A DNA stretch of 64,000 nt. Origin: Triglochin maritima (taxonomy: Eukaryota; Streptophyta; Magnoliopsida; Alismatales; Juncaginaceae). A program made the position numbers and the translations under genes. The stretch is taken from contig OY821775.1 of NCBI GenBank assembly GCA_963682175.1, positions 1,054,001-1,118,000 of the forward strand, given 5' to 3'. Position 1 is the first letter of the stretch; each line of letters starts with the position of its first letter. The notes under the pieces are model-generated. The model did no database searches and had not been told where the DNA came from. It saw only the letters and a program-made list of their open reading frames with translations. Shown here one piece after another: positions 23,701 to 35,748 of this stretch.

Positions 23701-25180
23701 CAAATTCACATCTTATATAATATATTATCGTATGTAATATTAAATTATTACACCCCATAATATATATACCTCATATAAATTTATTATGATTCTAATTATG
23801 TCAATTCTCATGACATAATGATTTTATTCATTCACCACATGTGTCATATTTTCATATGAAACCCGACACAAAATCAACCTCTTGTTTCTCAGTTTTGTGG
23901 TGTGACCTATAGGAGAATCTAAGCCAAATTGGTAGATATATTAAACACTTAATATCTCAAACTATAAGCAGTATCTAGCTACACATTATAGTTACCCAAT
24001 TAGCATAGATGTCTTTGTTCCACCCGAACCAAAACACGATCCATTTAGTGATGTAAGTGCACCACTTGTGTCCGTCCCTTGCCTCATGATATTAAGAATA
24101 TATATACAAAGTAGAAATATGTCATCTTTGTATTATATTCATTTCTTGATCTCTTTAAGCTAATTATAACTATGTAACTTAACTCAAGTTACATTGTGCA
24201 CATTATAATTTTGCTTTATCAAGAGGCCCACTAATATCATCACTCAATTAAGAGGGGCAATGATAATCGTTTGACTAGCTATCTTTTCCAGCACAAGTCA
24301 TGCTCAACCAACTATTGTCTTTATCACTACACTCATTGATAGTTTTTGACAATAATCAAATTAAGCACTTCTTGAGTGAAAAGATATAAGTCTCATATCT
24401 TAGGATCCAAGACACAGTAAAAACATTAATGACACGAAACACAATTCCATAATGTTTTACTTGTTAGGTCTATTCAATATATAAAAGTAATTTTTTTCCT
24501 CTTTTATATACTTGTGTCGTCAATTATTTGTAGAGCTACAACAATCGATAACCAACACGACAATCTTATCTCGGTAATTAATGTTCCATGTTAATTACCA
24601 TGATTGTGAATAACTTTTGATTTTATGTAAACCATTATCTTTTAGAGCTATACGGTTAAGGACCAAGCGCATCTTCCTTAACACTTCCAAAAGACGAATA
24701 CCATAATCAAGGAAAAAAATGCTTGCACATTCAATTCATAATAATTGACATATAAAAGTAAAACTTTTAGAACACATTCCTTTCAGAGTTTGCTTTGATG
24801 TTGCTGACTCTTATTGCTGCAATCCTTGATGTTTCTAATTAGTTGCTTTGATTGGTTTTAATTTGTTGGGGTTGCAATATGGTGTTGCATATTTGCATGC
24901 TTTTGTGGCCACAATGCCATTATGTAACTTGTTTGTGAACCTTTGTTTGCTCTAATCTTGCCATGGCTCATGGCTTAAAGTATTGTTGACATAAAAAAAT
25001 ATACATCTCAAATAAAAATATTTTTTCTCTAATGATCGTCGACCAATTGTCATCCCAACTCAATAGAGATGTATGCAATTTGGAACTTTATTGAGGTGTT
25101 TAAAACGCAATTTGATATAATATTTCGGTGATTAATCTCTTGATCTATATTTATTAGATTGGATAAGGAAATATAGTCAA
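23701..25180. other. AT-rich non-coding DNA
   Basis: No open frame or RNA gene is recognised. The regular, low-complexity AT-rich text following an LTR-like block suggests the untranslated part of a decayed retroelement, but this is not demonstrated. Confidence 0.3.
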
Positions 25181-25399
25181 AACTTGAAAAGATGTGAAAT
25201 TTCACAATATTCAAAGTAAAAATGAAATTTTGCAATTGGAAAAGAAAAAAAACATGCCTAACTTCTCCTCATGCATACGTGGAATTCAATGCATCCCACT
25301 CCCACTTCCCTTCCAAACCGTTGCCCATGCACCCCACGACTATGTACGTCCCACCACCATCATCACACTTCTCCTCTCAATCCTATCGTCTCTTCCACG

Positions 25400-25670
25400 C
25401 TATAAAAATCCACTCCCGACATACGAAGGAGATACACACACATCTCAATATACAAGAAGATACATACGCGAGAAATAAAAGAGAGAGTGACGTGAGGGAA
25501 AGAAGAGTATGGTTCTTTGTTGTCGGTGAGGAGAATTCGACAGCCCTTGCGAAGAAGGCGTCTTTGGTCCTAGCAATCCCCGCGACTCCGGCTCCTTTAA
25601 TTCCAACACCGACACCTACTCCGAAATTACAGCACATATACGCACAACTCCAGACAATATACAACACCCA
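25400..25670 (+). pseudogene. Possible truncated promoter and first exon of an unidentified gene
   Basis: A TATA-like CTATAAAAATCC at about 25,401 is followed by an A-rich leader and a GC-richer stretch up to 25,670. Sequence then changes abruptly at 'AGGGGAGGATCTAGAAATTTT', a motif seen at the ends of common plant dispersed repeats. This may be a gene 5' end cut off by an insertion. I do not recognise the product. Confidence 0.25.
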
Positions 25671-26517
25671 GGGGAGGATCTAGAAATTTTTTGTGGGTGG
25701 GACATACTGTCTCCATATTAGTTGAATTTTTTTTGAGGATCCAAACATTTTAAGATGAAATTTTAAATAAATTAATTAATTAAAAAAATTGAAAAAATCC
25801 ATTTTATTTTTAACATGTTTCCAAACCTGAATACATTAAAATTCAAACATCCAAAATGAAATTTTACAACCATAAAACAGAACACATCAGTTAAGCAACT
25901 AATTAACACAAAAAACACAAATAAAAAAACACGAAATTCTGAGAATTTTATCATCAGACTTGTTTCCATTACGAGTATCATTGTGGGGCTTCAACAATCA
26001 AACAAATATCTTCTTTCGACAAACCAAAATTAACAGTGTGGATTTTTTAGATAAATTGTGTTTGAATCATTCCCACCGGAATTTATAATTATCTAACAAA
26101 CTATGAGCTATGGAAATGATATGGTTCTTTTGACGTCCCAACATCATTTTCTTACCGATGGTTCTTTTCGTGGTAATAGCATCGATATTCAAGTAAAGGA
26201 ATATTGAATGATCATGTCATAGATATAGACATATATAAAGTTGATGAAGCCAAGAAACTTAACCTTTTCGGAAACCAATAGTAAAATTGAAATACTACAT
26301 GATACAAAAAATTAACTCTAACCCACAAGAAAGATACTAATTCTACCTGAAGCCAATGATAAAAGAAAAAATACATGCAAGCTGCCTAGTTGAGACCAGC
26401 AGTAAAATAAGTTTGCTGAAAGTACTAACTTCTTTCTTATAAGATGAACCAAACGACACTGAAGAGAACAACGACAGTAAAATAGCCGGATCCACTATTT
26501 TTTTTAAAAACATACAT
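25671..26517. other. AT-rich DNA, probable decayed repeat, before the peptide array
   Basis: It starts with the repeat-like motif AGGGGAGGATCTAGAAATTTT. No gene is visible. It ends at the first full tandem unit. Confidence 0.35.
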
Positions 26518-26569
26518 GATCTGTGAAAGATTAGACAGAAATTATCAAACAAAGTTGTATGAATCCACT

Positions 26570-26640
26570 ATAAAAGATTAAAAGGAGAAGAACATAAGAA
26601 TTTGTTCCTATCTACTTTTCACACATTTCATTTTTTGATC
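26570..26640 (+). promoter_or_regulatory. Orphan TATA and leader copy at the start of unit 1
   Basis: 'TCCACTATAAAAG' followed by 'GAACATAAGAATTTGTTCC' and 'CACACATTTCA' closely resembles the true promoter and leader of the peptide gene at 27,876-27,930 (TCCACTATAAAAGC, AGAACATAAGCACTTATCC, ACACATTTCA). No start codon or coding exon follows, so it looks like the remains of a lost gene copy. The same orphan is at 29,311, 32,147 and 34,983, and at 18,655. Confidence 0.55.
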
Positions 26641-27881
26641 ACTAAATCTGCACTTCACTTCCTGTAAAAAAAAAGATTTGTCAATAAAATATTTTCCTTC
26701 GTTGGAAGCAATAAAAGCTTATTGTTCTTCCTTTATAAAATATTTCAGATCACGTGTTGTTCTAAACACATTTACTCCCTTGTGTTTAGTCATTTGATCA
26801 CAGAATTATGAGACAAAATTTTCTGGACACCGATCAGTAGTCAAGTTCTCATGTCCTCGAATCCACCTCCAATGTTCCTTGCATTGACTCTTAAAATTTG
26901 GGTCCCTGTTAAAGTGAACATTTACGATAGAAAATACGGAGACATTCACATATATTAATTACCGTGTCAAAATATAAGATGTCAATCAGCTAAAGCAAAT
27001 ATACAAAAAATATACAAAATCTCTAGCGGCATTAGACTAAGTTTTAGAGTTGTCAACGTGTCATAGCAGTAATGTCAAAGATTTAAATTATATTAAAAAC
27101 ATCTTCAGTGGAACAATAACCAATCGTACGTCGAAAAAGGAATAGGCAATTCTAACTTTCTTCTAATATTATTTAAATAAAATTACAAAACATCAACCTA
27201 AAAAGTATTGTCAGGACATGAAAATCCAAAGAATATACCAGTCGATAATAATTATTAGTATAGCAAAAATATCAAAAAAGTTACAAACATGTGGAAGAGG
27301 TCTTTGCAAAAATAAGAATAAATATCCTAGAAGATTATTAATTATGTCATTTTTCACTAATTACATATATTTTGAATTTCGTAATTGTACGAAAACATCA
27401 AAAAAAACTTATTCTTTTTTTCGAAAGAAGTTTTGGCAAGTCATTGAAAAGACAAATAGAAGTTGCGTTTGATATTTTTGAAAGCAAAGTTGTATTTAAT
27501 ATTGTATGAAGATGTATAAGGAAAACCAAGTCATACAATTCCATAACCACGTCACAACTAGATTAAAATCAGTAACTAATAAAAATTAAAAAAAAATCAT
27601 TATTTGTTGTTCACTTCTAAGGGTATAAATATTTCTTACTGATATTTATTATCCATGCCACCGGTTGACCAATTCAAATGCATCAAACGTTGGTAAGTTG
27701 CCATCAAGAATTGAATCGTTATCAAAATAAATATTATTTTATAATATAATATTAGTAAGAAATGCAAAAAGTCCATTTTGTCAGCATCGTTAGTAATTTA
27801 AAGTTCTAAACTATTTCTTATATGTAATATATAGATTTGTGAAAATAGACAACATCTATTAAACAAATTGTCCGGATCCAC

Positions 27882-27889
27882 TATAAAAG
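27882..27889 (+). promoter_or_regulatory. TATA box of peptide gene copy 1
   Basis: TATAAAAG lies 70 bp upstream of the start codon at 27,952, within the perfectly conserved context GGATCCACTATAAAAGC. Equivalent boxes are at 30,718 and 33,554 in the next two units, and at about 40,147 (TATAAAAA) in the diverged copy. Confidence 0.7.
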
Positions 27890-27951
27890 CATAAGAACAT
27901 AAGCACTTATCCTTCAACACATTTCACTATTACAACCACCTACAATCATCA

Positions 27952-28943
27952 ATGGCTTCAAAATCGATCATTTTGTTTGCTGCACTATTGATAGCAACAC
28001 TCTTCATCTCATCTCAGGTGTTGGCCACTGAAAATGTCGACGAGAAATCTGATGGTAAGAATAAAATACATCACAAATTAAATTTGCCCATTACTACGAT
28101 TTTTATTCTTAGTAGTGTGTTGTTGACGTTAGATATTTGTGTCCTTAGATGTCTCGAAGTCTGAAGTAGGCGTTGATCAGATCGACGTCTCTGGTAAGCA
28201 TTCCTGCGAACATAATTTTGCATTTTTGTCTAAATAAAACTCTCGTGTTGCATAACAAATTAATTAAAGCATACCAAATACATTCAGATGTACCATTTTT
28301 TTACATACGCTTTATTCTAGATTTTTAATGGTGTTGACTTTTGTTATTTGTGTCCTTAGATGTTTCCATGTCCGAAGAAGGTGTAGACGAGATCGACGTC
28401 GCTGGTGAGTACTGTAAACATATATAATTCTGCATTATTATTTTTCTTGAAATGAACCCATACTACATAACAATCTAATTAAAGCATACCAAATGCGTAC
28501 ATCGATCCTTTCTTGCATGTGTGATTGGGATCTAAAACCAACCAAACTTAATATGTAACAATAAAATGACTATTGTTTTATGAGATTCACTCTTAAACTC
28601 GATCTAACGGATATTGTGCGAGTATAAACATAGCAAACCATACTGTCATCCATATATACTAGATTTTGAAGATCATTTCATTAAAGAAGTTCCACCACGT
28701 CCTGACTATATACACATGCATCCTTTCAATGTATTTTTATTGTTATCTCACACCTTCAAATGTGGTTGTTTGTTGTTGTTTCGGAGAGCAGATGATGAAT
28801 CAGCTGAAGGACACGGTTGGCCTCCCAGAAAGTACTGTTGCAAATGGCGTTACAAATGGGGTCACAAAAGGTGCATGTATTGGTGCCGTAGCAGATGGTG
28901 TTGTGCTCGCCACTATCCTGGTTGTAAACCTCGGTGCCACTAA
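27952..28943 (+). CDS. Secreted cysteine-rich peptide precursor, copy 1
   Basis: Four exons, all GT-AG: 27952-28054, 28149-28193, 28360-28404, 28792-28943; 114 aa. Residues 1-25 form a typical signal peptide (MASKSIILFAALLIATLF..., cut near VLA-TE). Residues 35-64 are an acidic spacer of two 15-aa repeats (DVSKSEVGVDQIDVS and DVSMSEEGVDEIDVA), one per 45-bp exon. The last about 40 residues are basic and rich in Trp, Tyr, Arg, Lys and His, with eight Cys spaced CC-x10-C-x3-C-x4-CC-x6-C-x3-C. The signal peptide resembles those of plant GRP/nodulin-type small proteins; the Cys pattern recalls Impatiens Ib-AMPs (CC-x8-C-x3-C), here apparently doubled. Likely a secreted, proteolytically matured defence-type peptide; function is inference. 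The acceptor of exon 4 (GAGCAG|ATGATG) was chosen because it keeps phase and continues the acidic stretch. Confidence 0.75.
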
Positions 28944-29264
28944 TTATCATCCCAAATACCGAATGTAAACCTGTAATAACTAAATAAGTTGCTACTGCAA
29001 CAAAGTGTGATATGGTTTGACATTCCAAGACGCGTGCTATGTATTAATATATTTTGGTAAATGCTAAATATGTTTGTCACAATATTGCTATCCACGTCAC
29101 AAGTTAACAATTGCTAAGTTGTTATCAACAAACTTTGGCAAGTTGCAATCAACGATCGATTCATCACCAAATACAAACCTTGTTCTACATACGACAAGCA
29201 ACAAATGCAAAAGTCTACTTTGTTGGCATCTGTAATAAGTTAATTTTTTTTCTTAAATATACAT

Positions 29265-32100
29265 GATCCGTGAAAGATTAGACAGAAATTATCAAACAAA
29301 GTTGTATGGATCCACTATAAAAGATTAAAAGGAGAAGAACATAAGAATTTGTTCCTCGTCTACTTTTCACACATTTCATTTTTTGATCACTAAATCTGCA
29401 TTTCACTTCGTGTTAAAAAAAGATTTGTCAATAAAATATTTTCCTTCGTTGGAAGCAACAAGGGCTTATTGTTCTTCCTTTATAAAATATTTCAGATCAC
29501 GTGTTGTTCTAAACACATTTACTCCCTTGTGTTTAGTCATCTGATCACAGAATTATGAGACAAAATTTTCTGGACGCCGATCAGTAGTCAAGTTCTCATG
29601 TCCTCGAATCCACCTCCAATGTTCCATGCATTGACTCTTAAAATTGGGGTCCCTGTTAAACTGAACATTTATGATAGAAAATACGGAGACATTCACATAT
29701 ATTAATTACCGTGTCAAAATATAAGATGTCAATCAGCTAAAGCAAATATACAAAAAATATACAAAATCTCTTGCGGCATTAGACTAAGTTTTAGAGTTGT
29801 CAACGTGTCATAGCAGTAATGTCAAAGATTTAAATTATATTAAAAACATCTTCAGTGGAACAATAACCAATCGTACGTCGAACACAACTTTATGATTTTA
29901 TACCCAACACTGTCACATGATTTCTTCATGTTTCAATTTCCAAAGATATGTTGTTGCTCTCGTGAATGGAAAAAGGAATAGGCAATTCTAACTTTCTTCT
30001 AATATTATTTAAATAAAATTACAAAACATCAACCTAAAAAGTATTGTCAGGACATGAAAATCCAAAGAATATACCAGTCGATAATAATTATTAGTATAGC
30101 AAAAATATCAAAAAAGTTACAAACATGTGGAAGAGGTCTTTGCAAAAATAAGAATAAATATCCTAGAAGATTATTAATTATGTCATTTTTCACTAATTAC
30201 ATATATTTTGAATTTCGTAATTGTACGAAAACATCAAAAAAAACTTATTCTTTTTTTCGAAAGAAGTTTTGGCAAGTCATTGAAAAGACAAATAGAAGTT
30301 GCGTTTGATATTTTTGAAAGCAAAGTTGTATTTAATATTGTATGAAGATGTATAAGGAAAACCAAGTCATACAATTCCATAACCACGTCACAACTAGATT
30401 AAAATCAGTAACTAATAAAAATTAAAAAAAAATCATTATTTGTTGTTCACTTCTAAGGGTATAAATATTTCTTACTGATATTTATTATCCATGCCACCGG
30501 TTGACCAATTCAAATGCATCAAACGTTGGTAAGTTGCCATCAAGAATTGAATCGTTATCAAAATAAATATTATTTTATAATATAATATTAGTAAGAAATG
30601 CAAAAAGTCCATTTTGTCAGCATCGTTAGTAATTTAAAGTTCTAAACTATTTCTTATATGTAATATATAGATTTGTGAAAATAGACAACATCTATTAAAC
30701 AAATTGTCCGGATCCACTATAAAAGCATAAGAACATAAGCACTTATCCTTCAACACATTTCACTATTACAACCACCTACAATCATCAATGGCTTCAAAAT
30801 CGATCATTTTGTTTGCTGCACTATTGATAGCAACACTCTTCATCTCATCTCAGGTGTTGGCCACTGAAAATGTCGACGAGAAATCTGATGGTAAGAATAA
30901 AATACATCACAAATTAAATTTGCCCATTACTACGATTTTTATTCTTAGTAGTGTGTTGTTGACGTTAGATATTTGTGTCCTTAGATGTCTCGAAGTCTGA
31001 AGTAGGCGTTGATCAGATCGACGTCTCTGGTAAGCATTCCTGCGAACATAATTTTGCATTTTTGTCTAAATAAAACTCTCGTGTTGCATAACAAATTAAT
31101 TAAAGCATACCAAATACATTCAGATGTACCATTTTTTTACATACGCTTTATTCTAGATTTTTAATGGTGTTGACTTTTGTTATTTGTGTCCTTAGATGTT
31201 TCCATGTCCGAAGAAGGTGTAGACGAGATCGACGTCGCTGGTGAGTACTGTAAACATATATAATTCTGCATTATTATTTTTCTTGAAATGAACCCATACT
31301 ACATAACAATCTAATTAAAGCATACCAAATGCGTACATCGATCCTTTCTTGCATGTGTGATTGGGATCTAAAACCAACCAAACTTAATATGTAACAATAA
31401 AATGACTATTGTTTTATGAGATTCACTCTTAAACTCGATCTAACGGATATTGTGCGAGTATAAACATAGCAAACCATACTGTCATCCATATATACTAGAT
31501 TTTGAAGATCATTTCATTAAAGAAGTTCCACCACGTCCTGACTATATACACATGCATCCTTTCAATGTATTTTTATTGTTATCTCACACCTTCAAATGTG
31601 GTTGTTTGTTGTTGTTTCGGAGAGCAGATGATGAATCAGCTGAAGGACACGGTTGGCCTCCCAGAAAGTACTGTTGCAAATGGCGTTACAAATGGGGTCA
31701 CAAAAGGTGCATGTATTGGTGCCGTAGCAGATGGTGTTGTGCTCGCCACTATCCTGGTTGTAAACCTCGGTGCCACTAATTATCATCCCAAATACCGAAT
31801 GTAAACCTGTAATAACTAAATAAGTTGCTACTGCAACAAAGTGTGATATGGTTTGACATTCCAAGACGCGTGCTATGTATTAATATATTTTGGTAAATGC
31901 TAAATATGTTTGTCACAATATTGCTATCCACGTCACAAGTTAACAATTGCTAAGTTGTTATCAACAAACTTTGGCAAGTTGCAATCAACGATCGATTCAT
32001 CACCAAATACAAACCTTGTTCTACATACGACAAGCAACAAATGCAAAAGTCTACTTTGTTGGCATCTGTAATAAGTTAATTTTTTTTCTTAAATATACAT
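29265..32100. repeat. Tandem unit 2 (2,836 bp)
   Basis: It starts GATCCGTGAAAGATTAGACAG. As far as I can compare by eye it is identical to unit 3, and it carries the second peptide gene at the same offset. Such identity implies very recent duplication, gene conversion or an assembly duplication. Confidence 0.95.
30788..31779 (+). CDS. Secreted cysteine-rich peptide precursor, copy 2
   Basis: Exons 30788-30890, 30985-31029, 31196-31240 and 31628-31779, exactly 2,836 bp downstream of copy 1, encode the same 114-aa precursor: signal peptide, two acidic 15-aa exon repeats, eight-Cys basic tail. I found no coding difference from copy 1. The TATA box is at 30,718. Three identical copies could raise dosage of a single peptide rather than diversify it. 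Confidence 0.75.
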
Positions 32101-34936
32101 GATCCGTGAAAGATTAGACAGAAATTATCAAACAAAGTTGTATGGATCCACTATAAAAGATTAAAAGGAGAAGAACATAAGAATTTGTTCCTCGTCTACT
32201 TTTCACACATTTCATTTTTTGATCACTAAATCTGCATTTCACTTCGTGTTAAAAAAAGATTTGTCAATAAAATATTTTCCTTCGTTGGAAGCAACAAGGG
32301 CTTATTGTTCTTCCTTTATAAAATATTTCAGATCACGTGTTGTTCTAAACACATTTACTCCCTTGTGTTTAGTCATCTGATCACAGAATTATGAGACAAA
32401 ATTTTCTGGACGCCGATCAGTAGTCAAGTTCTCATGTCCTCGAATCCACCTCCAATGTTCCATGCATTGACTCTTAAAATTGGGGTCCCTGTTAAACTGA
32501 ACATTTATGATAGAAAATACGGAGACATTCACATATATTAATTACCGTGTCAAAATATAAGATGTCAATCAGCTAAAGCAAATATACAAAAAATATACAA
32601 AATCTCTTGCGGCATTAGACTAAGTTTTAGAGTTGTCAACGTGTCATAGCAGTAATGTCAAAGATTTAAATTATATTAAAAACATCTTCAGTGGAACAAT
32701 AACCAATCGTACGTCGAACACAACTTTATGATTTTATACCCAACACTGTCACATGATTTCTTCATGTTTCAATTTCCAAAGATATGTTGTTGCTCTCGTG
32801 AATGGAAAAAGGAATAGGCAATTCTAACTTTCTTCTAATATTATTTAAATAAAATTACAAAACATCAACCTAAAAAGTATTGTCAGGACATGAAAATCCA
32901 AAGAATATACCAGTCGATAATAATTATTAGTATAGCAAAAATATCAAAAAAGTTACAAACATGTGGAAGAGGTCTTTGCAAAAATAAGAATAAATATCCT
33001 AGAAGATTATTAATTATGTCATTTTTCACTAATTACATATATTTTGAATTTCGTAATTGTACGAAAACATCAAAAAAAACTTATTCTTTTTTTCGAAAGA
33101 AGTTTTGGCAAGTCATTGAAAAGACAAATAGAAGTTGCGTTTGATATTTTTGAAAGCAAAGTTGTATTTAATATTGTATGAAGATGTATAAGGAAAACCA
33201 AGTCATACAATTCCATAACCACGTCACAACTAGATTAAAATCAGTAACTAATAAAAATTAAAAAAAAATCATTATTTGTTGTTCACTTCTAAGGGTATAA
33301 ATATTTCTTACTGATATTTATTATCCATGCCACCGGTTGACCAATTCAAATGCATCAAACGTTGGTAAGTTGCCATCAAGAATTGAATCGTTATCAAAAT
33401 AAATATTATTTTATAATATAATATTAGTAAGAAATGCAAAAAGTCCATTTTGTCAGCATCGTTAGTAATTTAAAGTTCTAAACTATTTCTTATATGTAAT
33501 ATATAGATTTGTGAAAATAGACAACATCTATTAAACAAATTGTCCGGATCCACTATAAAAGCATAAGAACATAAGCACTTATCCTTCAACACATTTCACT
33601 ATTACAACCACCTACAATCATCAATGGCTTCAAAATCGATCATTTTGTTTGCTGCACTATTGATAGCAACACTCTTCATCTCATCTCAGGTGTTGGCCAC
33701 TGAAAATGTCGACGAGAAATCTGATGGTAAGAATAAAATACATCACAAATTAAATTTGCCCATTACTACGATTTTTATTCTTAGTAGTGTGTTGTTGACG
33801 TTAGATATTTGTGTCCTTAGATGTCTCGAAGTCTGAAGTAGGCGTTGATCAGATCGACGTCTCTGGTAAGCATTCCTGCGAACATAATTTTGCATTTTTG
33901 TCTAAATAAAACTCTCGTGTTGCATAACAAATTAATTAAAGCATACCAAATACATTCAGATGTACCATTTTTTTACATACGCTTTATTCTAGATTTTTAA
34001 TGGTGTTGACTTTTGTTATTTGTGTCCTTAGATGTTTCCATGTCCGAAGAAGGTGTAGACGAGATCGACGTCGCTGGTGAGTACTGTAAACATATATAAT
34101 TCTGCATTATTATTTTTCTTGAAATGAACCCATACTACATAACAATCTAATTAAAGCATACCAAATGCGTACATCGATCCTTTCTTGCATGTGTGATTGG
34201 GATCTAAAACCAACCAAACTTAATATGTAACAATAAAATGACTATTGTTTTATGAGATTCACTCTTAAACTCGATCTAACGGATATTGTGCGAGTATAAA
34301 CATAGCAAACCATACTGTCATCCATATATACTAGATTTTGAAGATCATTTCATTAAAGAAGTTCCACCACGTCCTGACTATATACACATGCATCCTTTCA
34401 ATGTATTTTTATTGTTATCTCACACCTTCAAATGTGGTTGTTTGTTGTTGTTTCGGAGAGCAGATGATGAATCAGCTGAAGGACACGGTTGGCCTCCCAG
34501 AAAGTACTGTTGCAAATGGCGTTACAAATGGGGTCACAAAAGGTGCATGTATTGGTGCCGTAGCAGATGGTGTTGTGCTCGCCACTATCCTGGTTGTAAA
34601 CCTCGGTGCCACTAATTATCATCCCAAATACCGAATGTAAACCTGTAATAACTAAATAAGTTGCTACTGCAACAAAGTGTGATATGGTTTGACATTCCAA
34701 GACGCGTGCTATGTATTAATATATTTTGGTAAATGCTAAATATGTTTGTCACAATATTGCTATCCACGTCACAAGTTAACAATTGCTAAGTTGTTATCAA
34801 CAAACTTTGGCAAGTTGCAATCAACGATCGATTCATCACCAAATACAAACCTTGTTCTACATACGACAAGCAACAAATGCAAAAGTCTACTTTGTTGGCA
34901 TCTGTAATAAGTTAATTTTTTTTCTTAAATATACAT
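32101..34936. repeat. Tandem unit 3 (2,836 bp)
   Basis: It starts GATCCGTGAAAG at 32,101 and contains the third peptide gene. Same length and, by eye, the same sequence as unit 2. Confidence 0.95.
33624..34615 (+). CDS. Secreted cysteine-rich peptide precursor, copy 3
   Basis: Exons 33624-33726, 33821-33865, 34032-34076 and 34464-34615 encode the same 114-aa precursor as copies 1 and 2. TATA box at 33,554. The 3' flank is also shared, including the 'CTGTAATAACTAAATAAGTTG' type trailer. After this copy the array continues only as a truncated, gene-less unit. Confidence 0.75.
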
Positions 34937-35748
34937 GATCCGTGAAAGATTAGACAGAAATTATCAAACAAAGTTGTATGGATCCACTATAAAAGATTAA
35001 AAGGAGAAGAACATAAGAATTTGTTCCTCGTCTACTTTTCACACATTTCATTTTTTGATCACTAAATCTGCATTTCACTTCGTGTTAAAAAAAGATTTGT
35101 CAATAAAATATTTTCCTTCGTTGGAAGCAACAAGGGCTTATTGTTCTTCCTTTATAAAATATTTCAGATCACGTGTTGTTCTAAACACATTTACTCCCTT
35201 GTGTTTAGTCATCTGATCACAGAATTATGAGACAAAATTTTCTGGACGCCGATCAGTAGTCAAGTTCTCATGTCCTCGAATCCACCTCCAATGTTCCATG
35301 CATTGACTCTTAAAATTGGGGTCCCTGTTAAACTGAACATTTATGATAGAAAATACGGAGACATTCACATATATTAATTACCGTGTCAAAATATAAGATG
35401 TCAATCAGCTAAAGCAAATATACAAAAAATATACAAAATCTCTTGCGCCATTAGACTAAGTTTTAGAGTTGTCAACGTGTCATAGCAGTAATGTCAAAGA
35501 TTTAAATTATATTAAAAACATCTTCCGTGGAACAATAACCAATCGTACGTCGAACACAACTTTATGATTTTATACCCAACACTGTCACATGATTTCTTCA
35601 TGTTTCAATTTCCAAAGATATGTTGTTGCTCTCGTGAATGGAAAAAGGAACAGGCAATTCTAACTTTCTTCTAATATTATTTAAATAAAATTACCAGACA
35701 TCAACCTAAAAAGTATTGTCAGGACATGAAAATCCAAAGAATATACCA
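34937..35748. repeat. Truncated tandem unit 4 (about 810 bp)
   Basis: It follows the unit sequence from GATCCGTGAAAG to 'CCAAAGAATATACCA' and then diverges abruptly at about 35,748 into transposon-type sequence. It has small differences from units 2 and 3 (e.g. CTTGCGCCATT for CTTGCGGCATT, TTACCAGACATC for TTACAAAACATC), so it is an independent copy. It contains the orphan leader but no peptide gene. Confidence 0.9.

Larger units (their letters stand above)
26518..29264. repeat. Tandem unit 1 (2,747 bp)
   Basis: First full unit of the array. It begins GATCTGTGAAAGATTAGACAG. It is 89 bp shorter than units 2 and 3 because of a deletion between two CGAA sites at about 27,137 (units 2 and 3 carry CGAACACAACTTT... 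there). It differs from units 2 and 3 at scattered positions upstream, while the peptide gene appears the same at the protein level. Confidence 0.95.

Noticed and set aside
27218..27472. 84-codon open frame repeated in each tandem unit (also near 30,054 and 32,890)
   Set aside because: It lies in the AT-rich upstream part of the unit, has no signal peptide or domain, and changes length with single-base differences in the copy at 19,409 and the diverged unit. It is copied only because the unit is copied.
28666..28968. Overlapping open frame across the last peptide exon with a hydrophobic C-terminal part
   Set aside because: It is an alternative frame of the cysteine-rich exon. Only the frame chosen keeps phase with exons 1-3 and gives the ordered cysteines.
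28756..29028. Antisense open frame over the last peptide exon
   Set aside because: Shadow of the cysteine-rich exon on the other strand, with no splice context or known domain.
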